A DNA stretch of 64,000 bases from Neobacillus jeddahensis. Its GTDB lineage: Bacteria > Bacillota > Bacilli > Bacillales > Cytobacillaceae. A program made the position numbers and the translations under genes. The notes beneath the pieces were generated by a model. That model was not told the DNA's origin and searched no databases. It was given only the letters and a program-made list of their open reading frames with translations. Positions 16,450 to 24,300 of the stretch are shown here, piece after piece (positions within the stretch are counted from its first letter, which is position 1; every line of letters starts with the position of its first letter). The stretch covers positions 103,027 through 167,026 of the forward strand of contig NZ_CCAS010000003.1 in the NCBI RefSeq assembly GCF_000612625.1. Direction: 5' to 3'.

Positions 16450-17103
16450 ATGGATGGCTTAAAGGCAGAGCAACTGATCAGCTCGTATATTATTGATACA
16501 CAGGAAGAGGAAATCAAACGGATTGCCTCAGAGCTGCATGAGGGAGTTGGCCAAAATCTATATAGTATCTTAACAGGATTACAATTTGTTGAATCAGGCA
16601 TAGGTGAACAGTCTATGAAAAAGTATGTCCGCGGAATGGAACAACTAATTGAAAAGACTATCCAAGAAATCCGATACCTTTCTGTTGAATTACATCCTCC
16701 AGCGTTAACAACATTTGGGCTGCTGGCAGCGATGAAAAGCTACAGTAAGTTATATACTTCTACCTTTGGTATACTCGTTGATATCGAATCAACTGGGATT
16801 GAAAAGGAGGTATCAGAGCGCAATAATATCGCCGTTTTCCGGGTTTGTCAGGAAGCACTTACGAATATTGCAAAATATGCAGATACCTCAAAAGTGAAAA
16901 TCAAGTTTATCTGGAGTGAAGAAGAATTAACGATTACCATAGATGATTTCGGTAAAGGATTTAAAGTAGAAGAACTTACCGGCCAGTACAATTCTTCTGG
17001 TCTAGCAGCTATGAAAGAAAGAATGCTTCTAACTGGCGGACAATACACAATTTCCTCTAAAATAGGAGAAGGAACGTCTGTTGAGTTATCTCTACCCTTA
17101 TAG
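16450..17103 (+). CDS. Sensorless NreB/DegS-type histidine kinase
   Basis: Cytoplasmic kinase of 217 residues consisting only of HisKA_3 and HATPase_c. The phospho-histidine is in RIASELHEGVGQNL at about residues 25-38; the ATP site shows EALTNIAKYA, DDFGKGF and a late GEGTSVEL. There is no PAS, GAF, membrane or cysteine sensor region, so the signal must come from a partner such as the GAF protein two genes on. ATG 16450 follows GGAGGGAG. It lies 20 bases before an NreC-like regulator gene. A second, PAS-containing kinase ends the same operon. Confidence 0.8.
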   Translation: MDGLKAEQLISSYIIDTQEEEIKRIASELHEGVGQNLYSILTGLQFVESGIGEQSMKKYVRGMEQLIEKTIQEIRYLSVELHPPALTTFGLLAAMKSYSKLYTSTFGILVDIESTGIEKEVSERNNIAVFRVCQEALTNIAKYADTSKVKIKFIWSEEELTITIDDFGKGFKVEELTGQYNSSGLAAMKERMLLTGGQYTISSKIGEGTSVELSLPL

Positions 17104-17123
17104 ATATAAAGGAGAGTTTATCA

Positions 17124-17777
17124 GTGATAAAAATTCTATTAGTTGATGATCATGCTGTCGTTAGAAGTGGCTTAAAAATGCTGCTAAATACAAATCCTGA
17201 AATCGAAGTTGTCGGCGAAGCCTCGGAAGGAAATGAAGGAATTAAGAAAGCCTTAAAGCTGCAGCCTGATGTCGTCGTGATGGACTTAAGTATGCCGCAT
17301 GGAAAAGATGGATTGTCGGCAACGATTGAATTAAAGAAATTAAAACCAGAGATCAACATTTTGATCCTCACCATGCATGATGACGAGGAATATCTTTTCC
17401 GAGCGATTCAAGGTGGTGCATCTGGATGTATTTTAAAGAGTGCACCCCATGCTGAATTAATGTCAGCCATCGAATCGGTTGCAAAAGGGGATGCCTATCT
17501 TCATCCAGCCGCACAGAAGCGCTTAATGGAGGAATATTTGGCTGGTGTTAAACACGATGGGAATGACACTTATCATCTGTTATCTGACCGGGAACAGGAA
17601 GTCCTCACCCTGATTGCCAAAGGATATTCGAATAAGGAAATTGCGGAGCAGCTAGTCATTAGTGTAAAGACGGTTGAAACACATAAAGGAAACTTGATGG
17701 AAAAGTTGCAAATGAAAACCCGGCCGGAGCTGGTGGAGTATGCAGTTAAAAAGGGGTTATTGGGTTATGGGATATAA
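17124..17777 (+). CDS. nreC: NreC-like LuxR-family response regulator
   Basis: A 217-residue regulator with an N-terminal receiver (acidic DD in LLVDDHAVV, phospho-aspartate about 55 in VVMDLSMP) and a C-terminal LuxR-type helix-turn-helix (LSDREQEVLTLIAKGYSNKEIAEQL). The start is GTG 17124 behind AAAGGAGAG. It sits between two NreB-type kinases and an NreA-like GAF protein, which fits the nitrate-responsive NreABC system of staphylococci. A likely target is the GC-rich palindrome at 11199-11216 before the nitrate reductase genes. DegU/LiaR relatives share the fold, so the name rests on context. Confidence 0.75.
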   Translation: MIKILLVDDHAVVRSGLKMLLNTNPEIEVVGEASEGNEGIKKALKLQPDVVVMDLSMPHGKDGLSATIELKKLKPEINILILTMHDDEEYLFRAIQGGASGCILKSAPHAELMSAIESVAKGDAYLHPAAQKRLMEEYLAGVKHDGNDTYHLLSDREQEVLTLIAKGYSNKEIAEQLVISVKTVETHKGNLMEKLQMKTRPELVEYAVKKGLLGYGI

Positions 17778-17792
17778 GGAGAATGACCTAAA

Positions 17793-18245
17793 ATGACAGA
17801 AATCAGGGAACTCCAACAGGTGATCGAAATATGTGACCAGCTAAAGGGCCAGGTTCACTGTGACTTCGTGGGGCTTGCCATTCAAAATGAAATTGGCCCA
17901 GATGTGAGATGGCATTATGCTTCCGGCAATTTGAATGATAAGTACAAAAGAATAACGGTTCGGTTCGGAAAAGGAATTGCAGGAAAAATCATTTCAAGTG
18001 GAAGCCCGATGATGATGAGCCATTTTCCTCATGATATTTGGGGAAAGGTGACGGATTATCCGATCGCTCTGGCAGAAAAGCTCGTTTCCTGCTATGCCGT
18101 TCCACTATTTTTTAATGATGTGCCAAAAGGAGTCTTGTTAGTTGGTAAACGAGAGGCCCATACGTTTAGTGAATTCCATCAGCAGGTGGCAATGGAAGCA
18201 GCTCAATCCTTGGAAGAGATATTAAAGGAATATATCGTTCTTTAA
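17793..18245 (+). CDS. nreA: NreA-like GAF-domain nitrate sensor
   Basis: A single GAF domain of 150 residues. The segments FVGLAIQNEIGPDVRW, HYASGNLNDKYKRI and GKGIAGK match the pattern of staphylococcal NreA, which binds nitrate and restrains the NreB kinase when nitrate is absent. It lies 15 bases after the regulator gene and 15 before the second kinase, so all four genes form one operon. Nitrate binding is inferred from resemblance; the contacting residues were not checked against a structure. Confidence 0.75.
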   Translation: MTEIRELQQVIEICDQLKGQVHCDFVGLAIQNEIGPDVRWHYASGNLNDKYKRITVRFGKGIAGKIISSGSPMMMSHFPHDIWGKVTDYPIALAEKLVSCYAVPLFFNDVPKGVLLVGKREAHTFSEFHQQVAMEAAQSLEEILKEYIVL

Positions 18246-18260
18246 ATCAGGGGGATGGAC

Positions 18261-19280
18261 ATGTTGAAGGATATTCAGCAAACAAGAAATGAATTAATCG
18301 ATTACAAATTCGCCCTTGATGAATCATCAATCGTAGCGATTACTGATTCACGGGGCATGATTACATATGTGAATGAACAATTTTGTCTGATCTCGAAATA
18401 TACTCGAGAAGAACTGATTGGCAATGATCATCGGATTGTGAACTCACGCTATCATTCCAAATCGTTTTTTAAAGACATGTGGAGAACAATCGGAAATGGA
18501 AAGGTATGGAAAGGGGAGATTCGCAATCGAGCGAAAGACGGGTCCTTCTACTGGACGGATACGACCATTGTTCCTTTTTTAAATGAAAAAGGGAAGCCCT
18601 ATCAATATTTAGCCATTCGTTATGAAATTACTGAGAGAAAACGGGTTGAACAAGAATTACAAAAAATGATGACCAACATCATTGACGTCCAGGAAGAGGA
18701 ACGAAAACGCTTGTCTCGGAATCTACATGATGGAATTGGGCAAAATCTCTATAGCCATTTAATTACGATTAATCGCCTCATGTCAGAGGTAGATCATCCA
18801 TTGCTGCAGCAGATGCAGGAAGAAGCGACACAACTGATTGAAGAAATCCGTGAGATCTCTTGGGAACTCCGTCCTTCTGTCCTTGATGACCTTGGCTTAG
18901 TCCCAGCCATTCGCTCTTTTCTTTCTCGGTATTCTGATCATTATAATATTGATGTATATTTTGATTGCGTGTTAAAGGACCGTCTGCCAATCAGTATTGA
19001 ATTGACGATTTATCGGATTATTCAAGAGGCATTAACCAATATTCGAAAGTACGCAGATGTTTCAGATGCTACCGTAGCGGTAAGAGAACTGGACGATATC
19101 GTCAGGGTATTGGTGGAGGATAAAGGAAGAGGATTTGACCGGGAGATACAAACACTCGGTGTTGGTATGTTTAGTATGGATGAGCGCGCCCGCGCTGTCG
19201 GCGGTGAACTATTTATCCTTTCTTCGCCTGGTGAAGGGACGAAAATTATATTAGAAGTACCTCTACCTAAATGTGAATGA
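18261..19280 (+). CDS. PAS-domain NreB-type histidine kinase
   Basis: Cytoplasmic kinase of 339 residues. ATG 18261 is preferred because the ATG two codons upstream abuts the AGGGGG site. Residues 15-130 are one PAS domain with its PAC end (YLAIRYEITERKR), then HisKA_3 with the histidine in LSRNLHDGIGQNLYSH and an HATPase_c domain ending GEGTKIILEVPL. The PAS has only one cysteine, so the four-Cys oxygen-sensing [4Fe-4S] site of true NreB is absent and another ligand or cofactor is expected. It is the last gene before a bidirectional terminator. Confidence 0.8.
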   Translation: MLKDIQQTRNELIDYKFALDESSIVAITDSRGMITYVNEQFCLISKYTREELIGNDHRIVNSRYHSKSFFKDMWRTIGNGKVWKGEIRNRAKDGSFYWTDTTIVPFLNEKGKPYQYLAIRYEITERKRVEQELQKMMTNIIDVQEEERKRLSRNLHDGIGQNLYSHLITINRLMSEVDHPLLQQMQEEATQLIEEIREISWELRPSVLDDLGLVPAIRSFLSRYSDHYNIDVYFDCVLKDRLPISIELTIYRIIQEALTNIRKYADVSDATVAVRELDDIVRVLVEDKGRGFDREIQTLGVGMFSMDERARAVGGELFILSSPGEGTKIILEVPLPKCE

Positions 19281-19282
19281 TG

Positions 19283-19318
19283 AAAAGAACCAGGACGGGA
19301 TTGTCCTGGTTCTTTTCT
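19283..19318. terminator. Bidirectional terminator between sensor operon and glnS
   Basis: AAAAGAACCAGGAC and its complement form a perfect long stem over 6 bases, with T-runs on both strands. It serves the two convergent transcripts. Confidence 0.9.
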
Positions 19319-19319
19319 T

Positions 19320-20972
19320 TTAAAGTTTAAACGAACTCTTTAACGATACAATTCGGTTAAAGACTAGTTTGTCTACTGTGGTGGCTTTAGGATCGACGTT
19401 GAAATAGCCGTGTCTAAAAAATTGGAATTTCTCCTGTGGGCGGCTTTCTCGCATATTCGGTTCAACAAATCCTTGAAGTACTTCCAATGAATTCGGATTG
19501 ACATGATCAAGGAAGGTGGTTCCTTCTTCACTTGCTTCCTCTGTTTCATCCAAAATAAGCGGCTCATAGAGGCGGAATTCTGCTGGAACCGAATGAGTTG
19601 CTTCGACCCAATGTAACGTTCCTTTTACCTTTCTGCCAGTAAAGCCTGTGCCACTCTTTGTTGCTGGATCGTATGTGCAGCGAAGCTCGACCACTTCTCC
19701 ATCAGCATCCTTAATAACTTCCTCACATTTAATGAAATATGCATGCTTTAAGCGGACTTCATTACCTGGGAAGAGACGGAAATATTTCTTTGGTGGATTT
19801 TCCATGAAATCGTCTTTCTCAATATAGATTTCACGTGAAAACGGAATTTTTCGCATGCCCATTTCTGGATTTTCTGGATTAATTTCTGCATCAAGCAATT
19901 CAATTTGCCCTTCAGGGTAATTGGTAATGACGACTTTCAATGGGTTAAGTACACCCATTGTCCGTGGTGCCTTAAGCTTCAAATCCTCACGTACATAGTG
20001 TTCAAGCATTTGCGAATCAACGGCACCAGAGCCTTTGTGAACCCCTGTTTCACGGACAAACGCACGGATCGATTCTGGAGTGTATCCCTTTCTTCTCATT
20101 CCAGAAAGAGTTGGCATGCGTGGATCGTCCCAGCCATCGACAAACCCTTCTTCTACTAATTGCTTGAGCTTTCGCTTACTCATCACGGTATTGGTCACAT
20201 TTAAGCGGCCAAATTCGATTTGCTGTGGTGTGCTCTCCATTTCACATTGCGCGACAACCCAATTATAGAGAGGACGTTGATCCTCAAATTCAACCGTACA
20301 GATGGAGTGAGTTACCCCTTCGATGGCATCTTCTAGTGGATGAGCAAAGGCATACATAGGATAAATGCACCATTTATCGCCGGTGTTATGGTGGGTAGCG
20401 TGGGAGATCCGGTAAATGACAGGATCGCGTAAATTGATATTAGGAGAACTCATATCAATTTTTGCCCGCAGCACTTTTTCACCATTACCGAATTCACCAG
20501 CACGCATCCGTTTAAATAAATCGAGATTTTCTTCAACGGAGCGATCACGGTAAGGGCTATTTTTACCAGGCTCTTTTAATGTACCACGATATTCGCGGAT
20601 TTCATCGGCTGAGAGGTCATCCACATAGGCAAGTCCCTTTTCGATTAAGAGAACAGCTCGATTGTACATTTCCTCGAAATAATCGGAGGCAAAAAACAGG
20701 TCATCCCATTCGAAACCAAGCCACTTTACATCTTCTTTAATCGAATTGACAAACTCGATATCTTCCTTTACTGGGTTCGTATCATCAAAGCGTAAATTGG
20801 TTTTCCCGTTAAAGTCATCCGCCAAACCAAAGTTAATAATAATGGATTTTGCATGACCAATATGTAAATAACCGTTTGGCTCTGGTGGGAAACGAGTAAC
20901 GATTTTTTGATGTTTGCCTGATTCTAAATCACTTATCATAATATCTTTAATAAAATTTGAATTGTCCACCAT
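19320..20972 (-). CDS. glnS: Glutaminyl-tRNA synthetase
   Basis: Class I synthetase that charges tRNA-Gln with glutamine. The 550 residues begin at the ATG at 20972 behind AGAGGTTG; an earlier in-frame start would add 14 codons. The HIGH site is in [15 protein letters not shown] (about residues 29-43), the KMSKS equivalent is [10 protein letters not shown], and RFDDTNP matches the GlnRS rather than the GluRS signature. B. subtilis and many relatives lack this enzyme and make Gln-tRNA by the GatCAB amidotransferase route, so its presence is notable and suggests ancient transfer. The gene is alone, convergent with the Nre-type operon. Confidence 0.95.
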   Translation of the reverse strand: MVDNSNFIKDIMISDLESGKHQKIVTRFPPEPNGYLHIGHAKSIIINFGLADDFNGKTNLRFDDTNPVKEDIEFVNSIKEDVKWLGFEWDDLFFASDYFEEMYNRAVLLIEKGLAYVDDLSADEIREYRGTLKEPGKNSPYRDRSVEENLDLFKRMRAGEFGNGEKVLRAKIDMSSPNINLRDPVIYRISHATHHNTGDKWCIYPMYAFAHPLEDAIEGVTHSICTVEFEDQRPLYNWVVAQCEMESTPQQIEFGRLNVTNTVMSKRKLKQLVEEGFVDGWDDPRMPTLSGMRRKGYTPESIRAFVRETGVHKGSGAVDSQMLEHYVREDLKLKAPRTMGVLNPLKVVITNYPEGQIELLDAEINPENPEMGMRKIPFSREIYIEKDDFMENPPKKYFRLFPGNEVRLKHAYFIKCEEVIKDADGEVVELRCTYDPATKSGTGFTGRKVKGTLHWVEATHSVPAEFRLYEPLILDETEEASEEGTTFLDHVNPNSLEVLQGFVEPNMRESRPQEKFQFFRHGYFNVDPKATTVDKLVFNRIVSLKSSFKL

Positions 20973-21159
20973 TTTCAACCTCTTTCTTCTTCCTTCTACT
21001 ATTATAAATAACATAAATGCTGATATTTTTCCATTGTTCCCAACAATTCATGTACAAAACAATACTTTATATGAAAATTTTAAAGGGTAATTTTTGAAAG
21101 TCGAATATAAAAAGGCTACAATGATATTTTGAATAGATAAAAAGGAAAGAGGTTGGGAA

Positions 21160-22146
21160 ATGATTAATTTAGCAACAGTCGGTACAGGATGGATCACAGA
21201 ATCCTTTATTCAAGCTGCATCTCTTAGCAAGCAATATAATTTAGTTGGGGTATATTCACGAACCGAAGAAAAGGCAAAACAGCTTGCCGATCAATATGAA
21301 TCAACACATTATTTTACAGATATTGAGGAAATGGCGAAAAGTGAAGAAATCGAGGTTGTGTATATTGCTTCACCGAATTCAGTTCATTATGAACAGGCTT
21401 TAACTTTTTTGAAAAATAAAAAGCATGTTATCTGTGAAAAGCCTATTTTTTCTAATACAGCTGAATTAGAAATGGCCTACCAGACAGCAGAGGAGAATGG
21501 CGTTTATTTATTTGAAGCAATCCGCAATATTCATGCGCCGAATTTCCATATTCTAAAGGAAAAGTTACCTATGGCTGGGAAGCTCAGAAGTGCTGTTCTC
21601 CCTTATATGAAGTATTCATCCCGTTATGATCAATTTCTGCAAGGGGAAGAACCGAATATCTTCTCTGCAAAATTCTCTGGAGGAGCGTTAGTAGATTTAG
21701 GAGTTTATCCACTATATGTTGCCGTCGGCTTATTTGGCGAGCCGAAAAAAGTATCCTATCACCCGGTAATATTAAGCAGCGGCGTAGACGGTAGTGGTAC
21801 ATTACTATTGGATTATGATGGATTTGTTTGTACCATTCTTTGTTCAAAAATTGTTGATTCCATTCTTCCTTGTGAAATTCATGGAGAGAAGGGGACCTTT
21901 TTACTTGGAGATGCAGCCCCTATTTCAGATATTACCTTTATGGATAGCCATACAAAGGAAAGACAAACCATCGGTGTGGACTTAGAGGAACAAAACATGA
22001 TCTATGAATGTATCAATATTGCAAAGATCATTGCCGATGAAAATAATCAGGAATATGAACGTCTAAAAGAGTGGAGCAAAATCGTTCTGCGTATTACCGA
22101 AGAAGCGAGAAAGCAGAATAACATCGTGTTTGCAGTAGAAAAGTAA
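21160..22146 (+). CDS. Gfo/Idh/MocA-family NAD(P)-dependent oxidoreductase
   Basis: Soluble dehydrogenase of 328 residues. The N-terminal Rossmann fold starts with LATVGTGWITESF; VVYIASPNSVHYEQA and the catalytic-lysine motif VICEKPIFSN (about residues 88-97) identify the family. The C-terminal half has the expected GGALVDLGVYPLYVA segment. Family members act on sugars, inositols or biliverdin-like compounds, and the substrate cannot be read from the sequence. It stands alone, with the start behind AGAGG and a strong terminator after the stop. Confidence 0.87.
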   Translation: MINLATVGTGWITESFIQAASLSKQYNLVGVYSRTEEKAKQLADQYESTHYFTDIEEMAKSEEIEVVYIASPNSVHYEQALTFLKNKKHVICEKPIFSNTAELEMAYQTAEENGVYLFEAIRNIHAPNFHILKEKLPMAGKLRSAVLPYMKYSSRYDQFLQGEEPNIFSAKFSGGALVDLGVYPLYVAVGLFGEPKKVSYHPVILSSGVDGSGTLLLDYDGFVCTILCSKIVDSILPCEIHGEKGTFLLGDAAPISDITFMDSHTKERQTIGVDLEEQNMIYECINIAKIIADENNQEYERLKEWSKIVLRITEEARKQNNIVFAVEK

Positions 22147-22188
22147 AAACATGCCAGTGGACCCAATTGATCCACTGGCATGTTTTTT
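22147..22188 (+). terminator. Terminator of Gfo/Idh/MocA gene
   Basis: AACATGCCAGTGGA pairs perfectly with its complement over 9 bases and is followed by seven T. Confidence 0.92.
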
Positions 22189-22191
22189 TAA

Positions 22192-22250
22192 GATAAGTAT
22201 AAATTTTGACTTTGAGAATGGTCAGCTCCGGGCGCCTTGCGCTTTTCTTT
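22192..22250. repeat. Short copy of a dispersed intergenic repeat
   Basis: The first 30 bases (TATAAATTTTGACTTTGAGA onward) and the last 18 (GCGCCTTGCGCTTTTCTT) match the two ends of the much longer copy at 63261-63489. The whole interior, about 170 bases, is missing. The pattern suggests an internally deleted form of the same element. Confidence 0.7.
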
Positions 22251-22304
22251 TTTTTGACAAATTTAAGAAGGCGAAGTGACAGCTTTATGACATTCCCTTA
22301 TACG

Positions 22305-22346
22305 ATGATTTAAATCACTTACCCCCATTTTTTTGTTACTTATAGT
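22305..22346 (+). promoter_or_regulatory. FNR-type box and -10 of the polyferredoxin promoter
   Basis: ATGAT-TTAA-ATCAC (22305-22318) holds the full FNR core TGAT-N4-ATCA and lies exactly 22 bp before a -10 box TATAGT (22341-22346). The box centre is therefore at -41.5, the class II activator position. The same 22-bp spacing occurs twice at 31.2 kb. Confidence 0.7.
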
Positions 22347-22375
22347 TAAGTTAATGAAAGAATGGAGGAAGCCGT

Positions 22376-23392
22376 ATGAAGTCAATCGCTTGGTATAAAA
22401 AGCAGTTGAAACGCAAGCCTGTGCAAATCACAAGATATGTCGTTCAGGCTACTTTTCTGTTGTTTTTATTATATGTAGGCTTGCAATTTTATCAATTTTA
22501 TCAGCATTTTGAAACAAACGGTCAAACACCCTTTGTTGAGCGTCCGTCTGCCGTTGAAGGATTTTTGCCGATCAGTGCCCTTGTGGCATTAAAGGTCTGG
22601 TTGACGAGTGGCGATTTTGATGTCATCCATCCAGCCGGTCTAGTGTTATTGTCGTTCTTTGTTGGGGTCGGTCTTATTTTCCGAAAATCATTCTGTAGTT
22701 GGATATGTCCTGTTGGAACAGGGGGCGAGCTGATTGGTTGGCTTGGCAGGAAGATATTTCGAAGGAATTTTGAGATTCCCCAATGGCTCGGTTGGTTGTT
22801 AACCCCGATAAAGTATATTTTGTTGCTGTTTTTTATTGGGATGGTCATTCAAATGGATATCTTTAGCGCAAAAAGCTTTTTAGAGGATCCTTATAATAAG
22901 GTTTCAGATGTTAAAATGCTGTTGTTATTTACAAACATTGGCGGATTTACATTGAAATTTATTATCGTTATTTTCATACTGTCATTATTCTTTCGAAACT
23001 TCTGGTGCCGTTTTCTTTGCCCTTATGGGGCATTGATTGGTTTGGGTTCTATTTTTAGAATTACTAAAATAAAACGAAATGAAGAGACATGTACAAACTG
23101 TGAAATGTGTACGAAAGTCTGTCCACAACGATTAAAAGTTCATAAGGTAGAAACCGTCAATTCACTCAATTGTTCAGCCTGTATGTCCTGTGTCGAAGCC
23201 TGCCCGATTAAGGACACCCTCAACATGACTGTGGCAAGGAAGAAGGTAAATAAATGGTTTGTGCCTGTAGGTTTCTTTATCCTTTTCTTCGTTGTTATCG
23301 GAATTGCGAAAATCACCGGTCACTGGGATACGATTATTTCTTATCAAGAGTGGAAAGCGTTAATCCCAGAAGCGAGGTACATCGGTCATTAG
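22376..23392 (+). CDS. NapH/NosR-like membrane polyferredoxin
   Basis: Membrane Fe-S protein of 338 residues. It has about five helices, two CxxxCP motifs at helix ends (KSFCSWICPVGT and WCRFLCPYGAL), and two ferredoxin-type cluster motifs, CTNCEMCTKVCP and CSACMSCVEACP, near 230-275. NapH, NosR and CcoG share this design and pass electrons from quinol or help to assemble oxidases. An FNR-type box stands at -41.5 of its predicted promoter, so anaerobic induction is likely. The electron acceptor is unknown; the nitrate reductase 8 kb upstream is one candidate. The start is ATG 22376 behind GGAGGAAG. Confidence 0.85.
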   Translation: MKSIAWYKKQLKRKPVQITRYVVQATFLLFLLYVGLQFYQFYQHFETNGQTPFVERPSAVEGFLPISALVALKVWLTSGDFDVIHPAGLVLLSFFVGVGLIFRKSFCSWICPVGTGGELIGWLGRKIFRRNFEIPQWLGWLLTPIKYILLLFFIGMVIQMDIFSAKSFLEDPYNKVSDVKMLLLFTNIGGFTLKFIIVIFILSLFFRNFWCRFLCPYGALIGLGSIFRITKIKRNEETCTNCEMCTKVCPQRLKVHKVETVNSLNCSACMSCVEACPIKDTLNMTVARKKVNKWFVPVGFFILFFVVIGIAKITGHWDTIISYQEWKALIPEARYIGH

Positions 23393-23406
23393 GAACTGTT
23401 ACTTCG

Positions 23407-23440
23407 AATAAACAGCCGAACTAGAGCTGTTTATTTTTTT
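23407..23440 (+). terminator. Terminator of polyferredoxin gene
   Basis: AATAAACAGC pairs with GCTGTTTATT over 9 bases, followed by a T-run. Confidence 0.9.
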
Positions 23441-23476
23441 ATGACTAAATTTTGGAGCCATCGGCCAAGGAATAAA

Positions 23477-23504
23477 AAAGTTCAGAAAATTTTCATTGTA
23501 TAAT
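23477..23504 (+). promoter_or_regulatory. CodY-like box overlapping the SCP2 gene promoter
   Basis: AAAGTTCAGAAAATT (23477-23491) matches 13 of 15 positions of the CodY consensus AATTTTCWGAAAATT and is followed by a -10 box TATAAT at 23499-23504. No clear -35 is present. The site is a motif match only. Confidence 0.35.
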
Positions 23505-23572
23505 CTGAATAGATATTAGTATCATGGAATGAGTAGGAATCCATGGTTGTTCCATACAAGGAGGGAATACAG

Positions 23573-23938
23573 ATGACAAAGGCAATTAAAGATTATTCGT
23601 TACCAGACCTTATGGAAAGAATTGAAGAAATTTTTAATGAAAATCCTGAACCAATGAAAGGATTTAATGCAATTGTTCAATATGATGTTCACGGTGAGGA
23701 AACAGGGACCTACCAGCATTATTTTCAGGATGGCAAGTTAACGATCAAAGAAGGAGTGCAAACTACTCCAGATGTAACAATGGCCATATCATATGATAAC
23801 TTCAAAAAATTCTTGTTAGGAAAACAAAGTGGTGCTGTAGCGTTATTAACAGGGAAAGTTAAGGCAAAGGGAGACATTGGTAAGGGAATGAAAATAGAAA
23901 CCATACTCCGAAAGTACAACATCAAAGAGCCATTTTAG
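23573..23938 (+). CDS. SCP2 sterol-binding-domain protein
   Basis: A 121-residue single-domain protein of the SCP2 lipid-carrier fold, which binds fatty acids or other lipids in a hydrophobic pocket. ATG 23573 is chosen because it follows AAGGAGGG; an earlier in-frame start has no ribosome site. The C-terminal part, LTIKEGVQTTPDVTMAISYDN followed by a glycine-lysine-rich KVKAKGDIGKGMKI helix, is typical of the family. The gene is a single unit. The partner and lipid are not indicated by the neighbours. Confidence 0.82.
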   Translation: MTKAIKDYSLPDLMERIEEIFNENPEPMKGFNAIVQYDVHGEETGTYQHYFQDGKLTIKEGVQTTPDVTMAISYDNFKKFLLGKQSGAVALLTGKVKAKGDIGKGMKIETILRKYNIKEPF

Positions 23939-24023
23939 CTCCTTTCATTAAAAAGAAGGAAACACAAAAGGGACAAAACAAGGCCAACAATCTAGGTTTG
24001 TTTTTGTAGAATAATAATATTTC

Positions 24024-24060
24024 ATAAAAATAGTACACTTTAATAGTGTGCTATTTTTAT
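24024..24060 (+). terminator. Terminator downstream of SCP2 gene
   Basis: AAAAATAGTACACT pairs with AGTGTGCTATTTTT (one G-U pair) over 5 bases. It lies about 85 bases past the stop codon. Confidence 0.75.
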
Positions 24061-24135
24061 TAGGTCAAAAGAAATAGGGAAAAATACCGCTTCAATTAAT
24101 TTTGAAATTTTTTAAATGTTTTTTCCAAATACTGA

Positions 24136-24164
24136 TTGACAATTCTGTTTGCAATGAGTAATCT
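24136..24164 (+). promoter_or_regulatory. Sigma-A promoter of the oligopeptide transporter operon
   Basis: TTGACA and TAATCT are separated by 17 bp. The leader of about 130 bases holds a weak hairpin with a T-run (24209-24233, AGGC-TAC/GTA-GCCT then TTTTT) that could attenuate transcription. The rest of the 23939-24300 gap is AT-rich and includes one solo TTTGTAGAAT motif at 24003 like those in the 54.7-kb array. Confidence 0.65.
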
Positions 24165-24300
24165 TTTATTTGTATATAAAACCAATCGGATTTGTCGGGT
24201 TTTAAAATAGGCCTACTTCAGTAAAGCCTTTTTAAAGTATATAGACAAGTATGATTGATGATTTTTAAGATTTATAACCAAGTAAACAGGGGTGAATAAG

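Noticed and set aside
22192..22250. Possible terminator or promoter in the TATAAATTTTGAC segment
   Set aside because: The segment is explained by its match to the ends of the repeat at 63261-63489.
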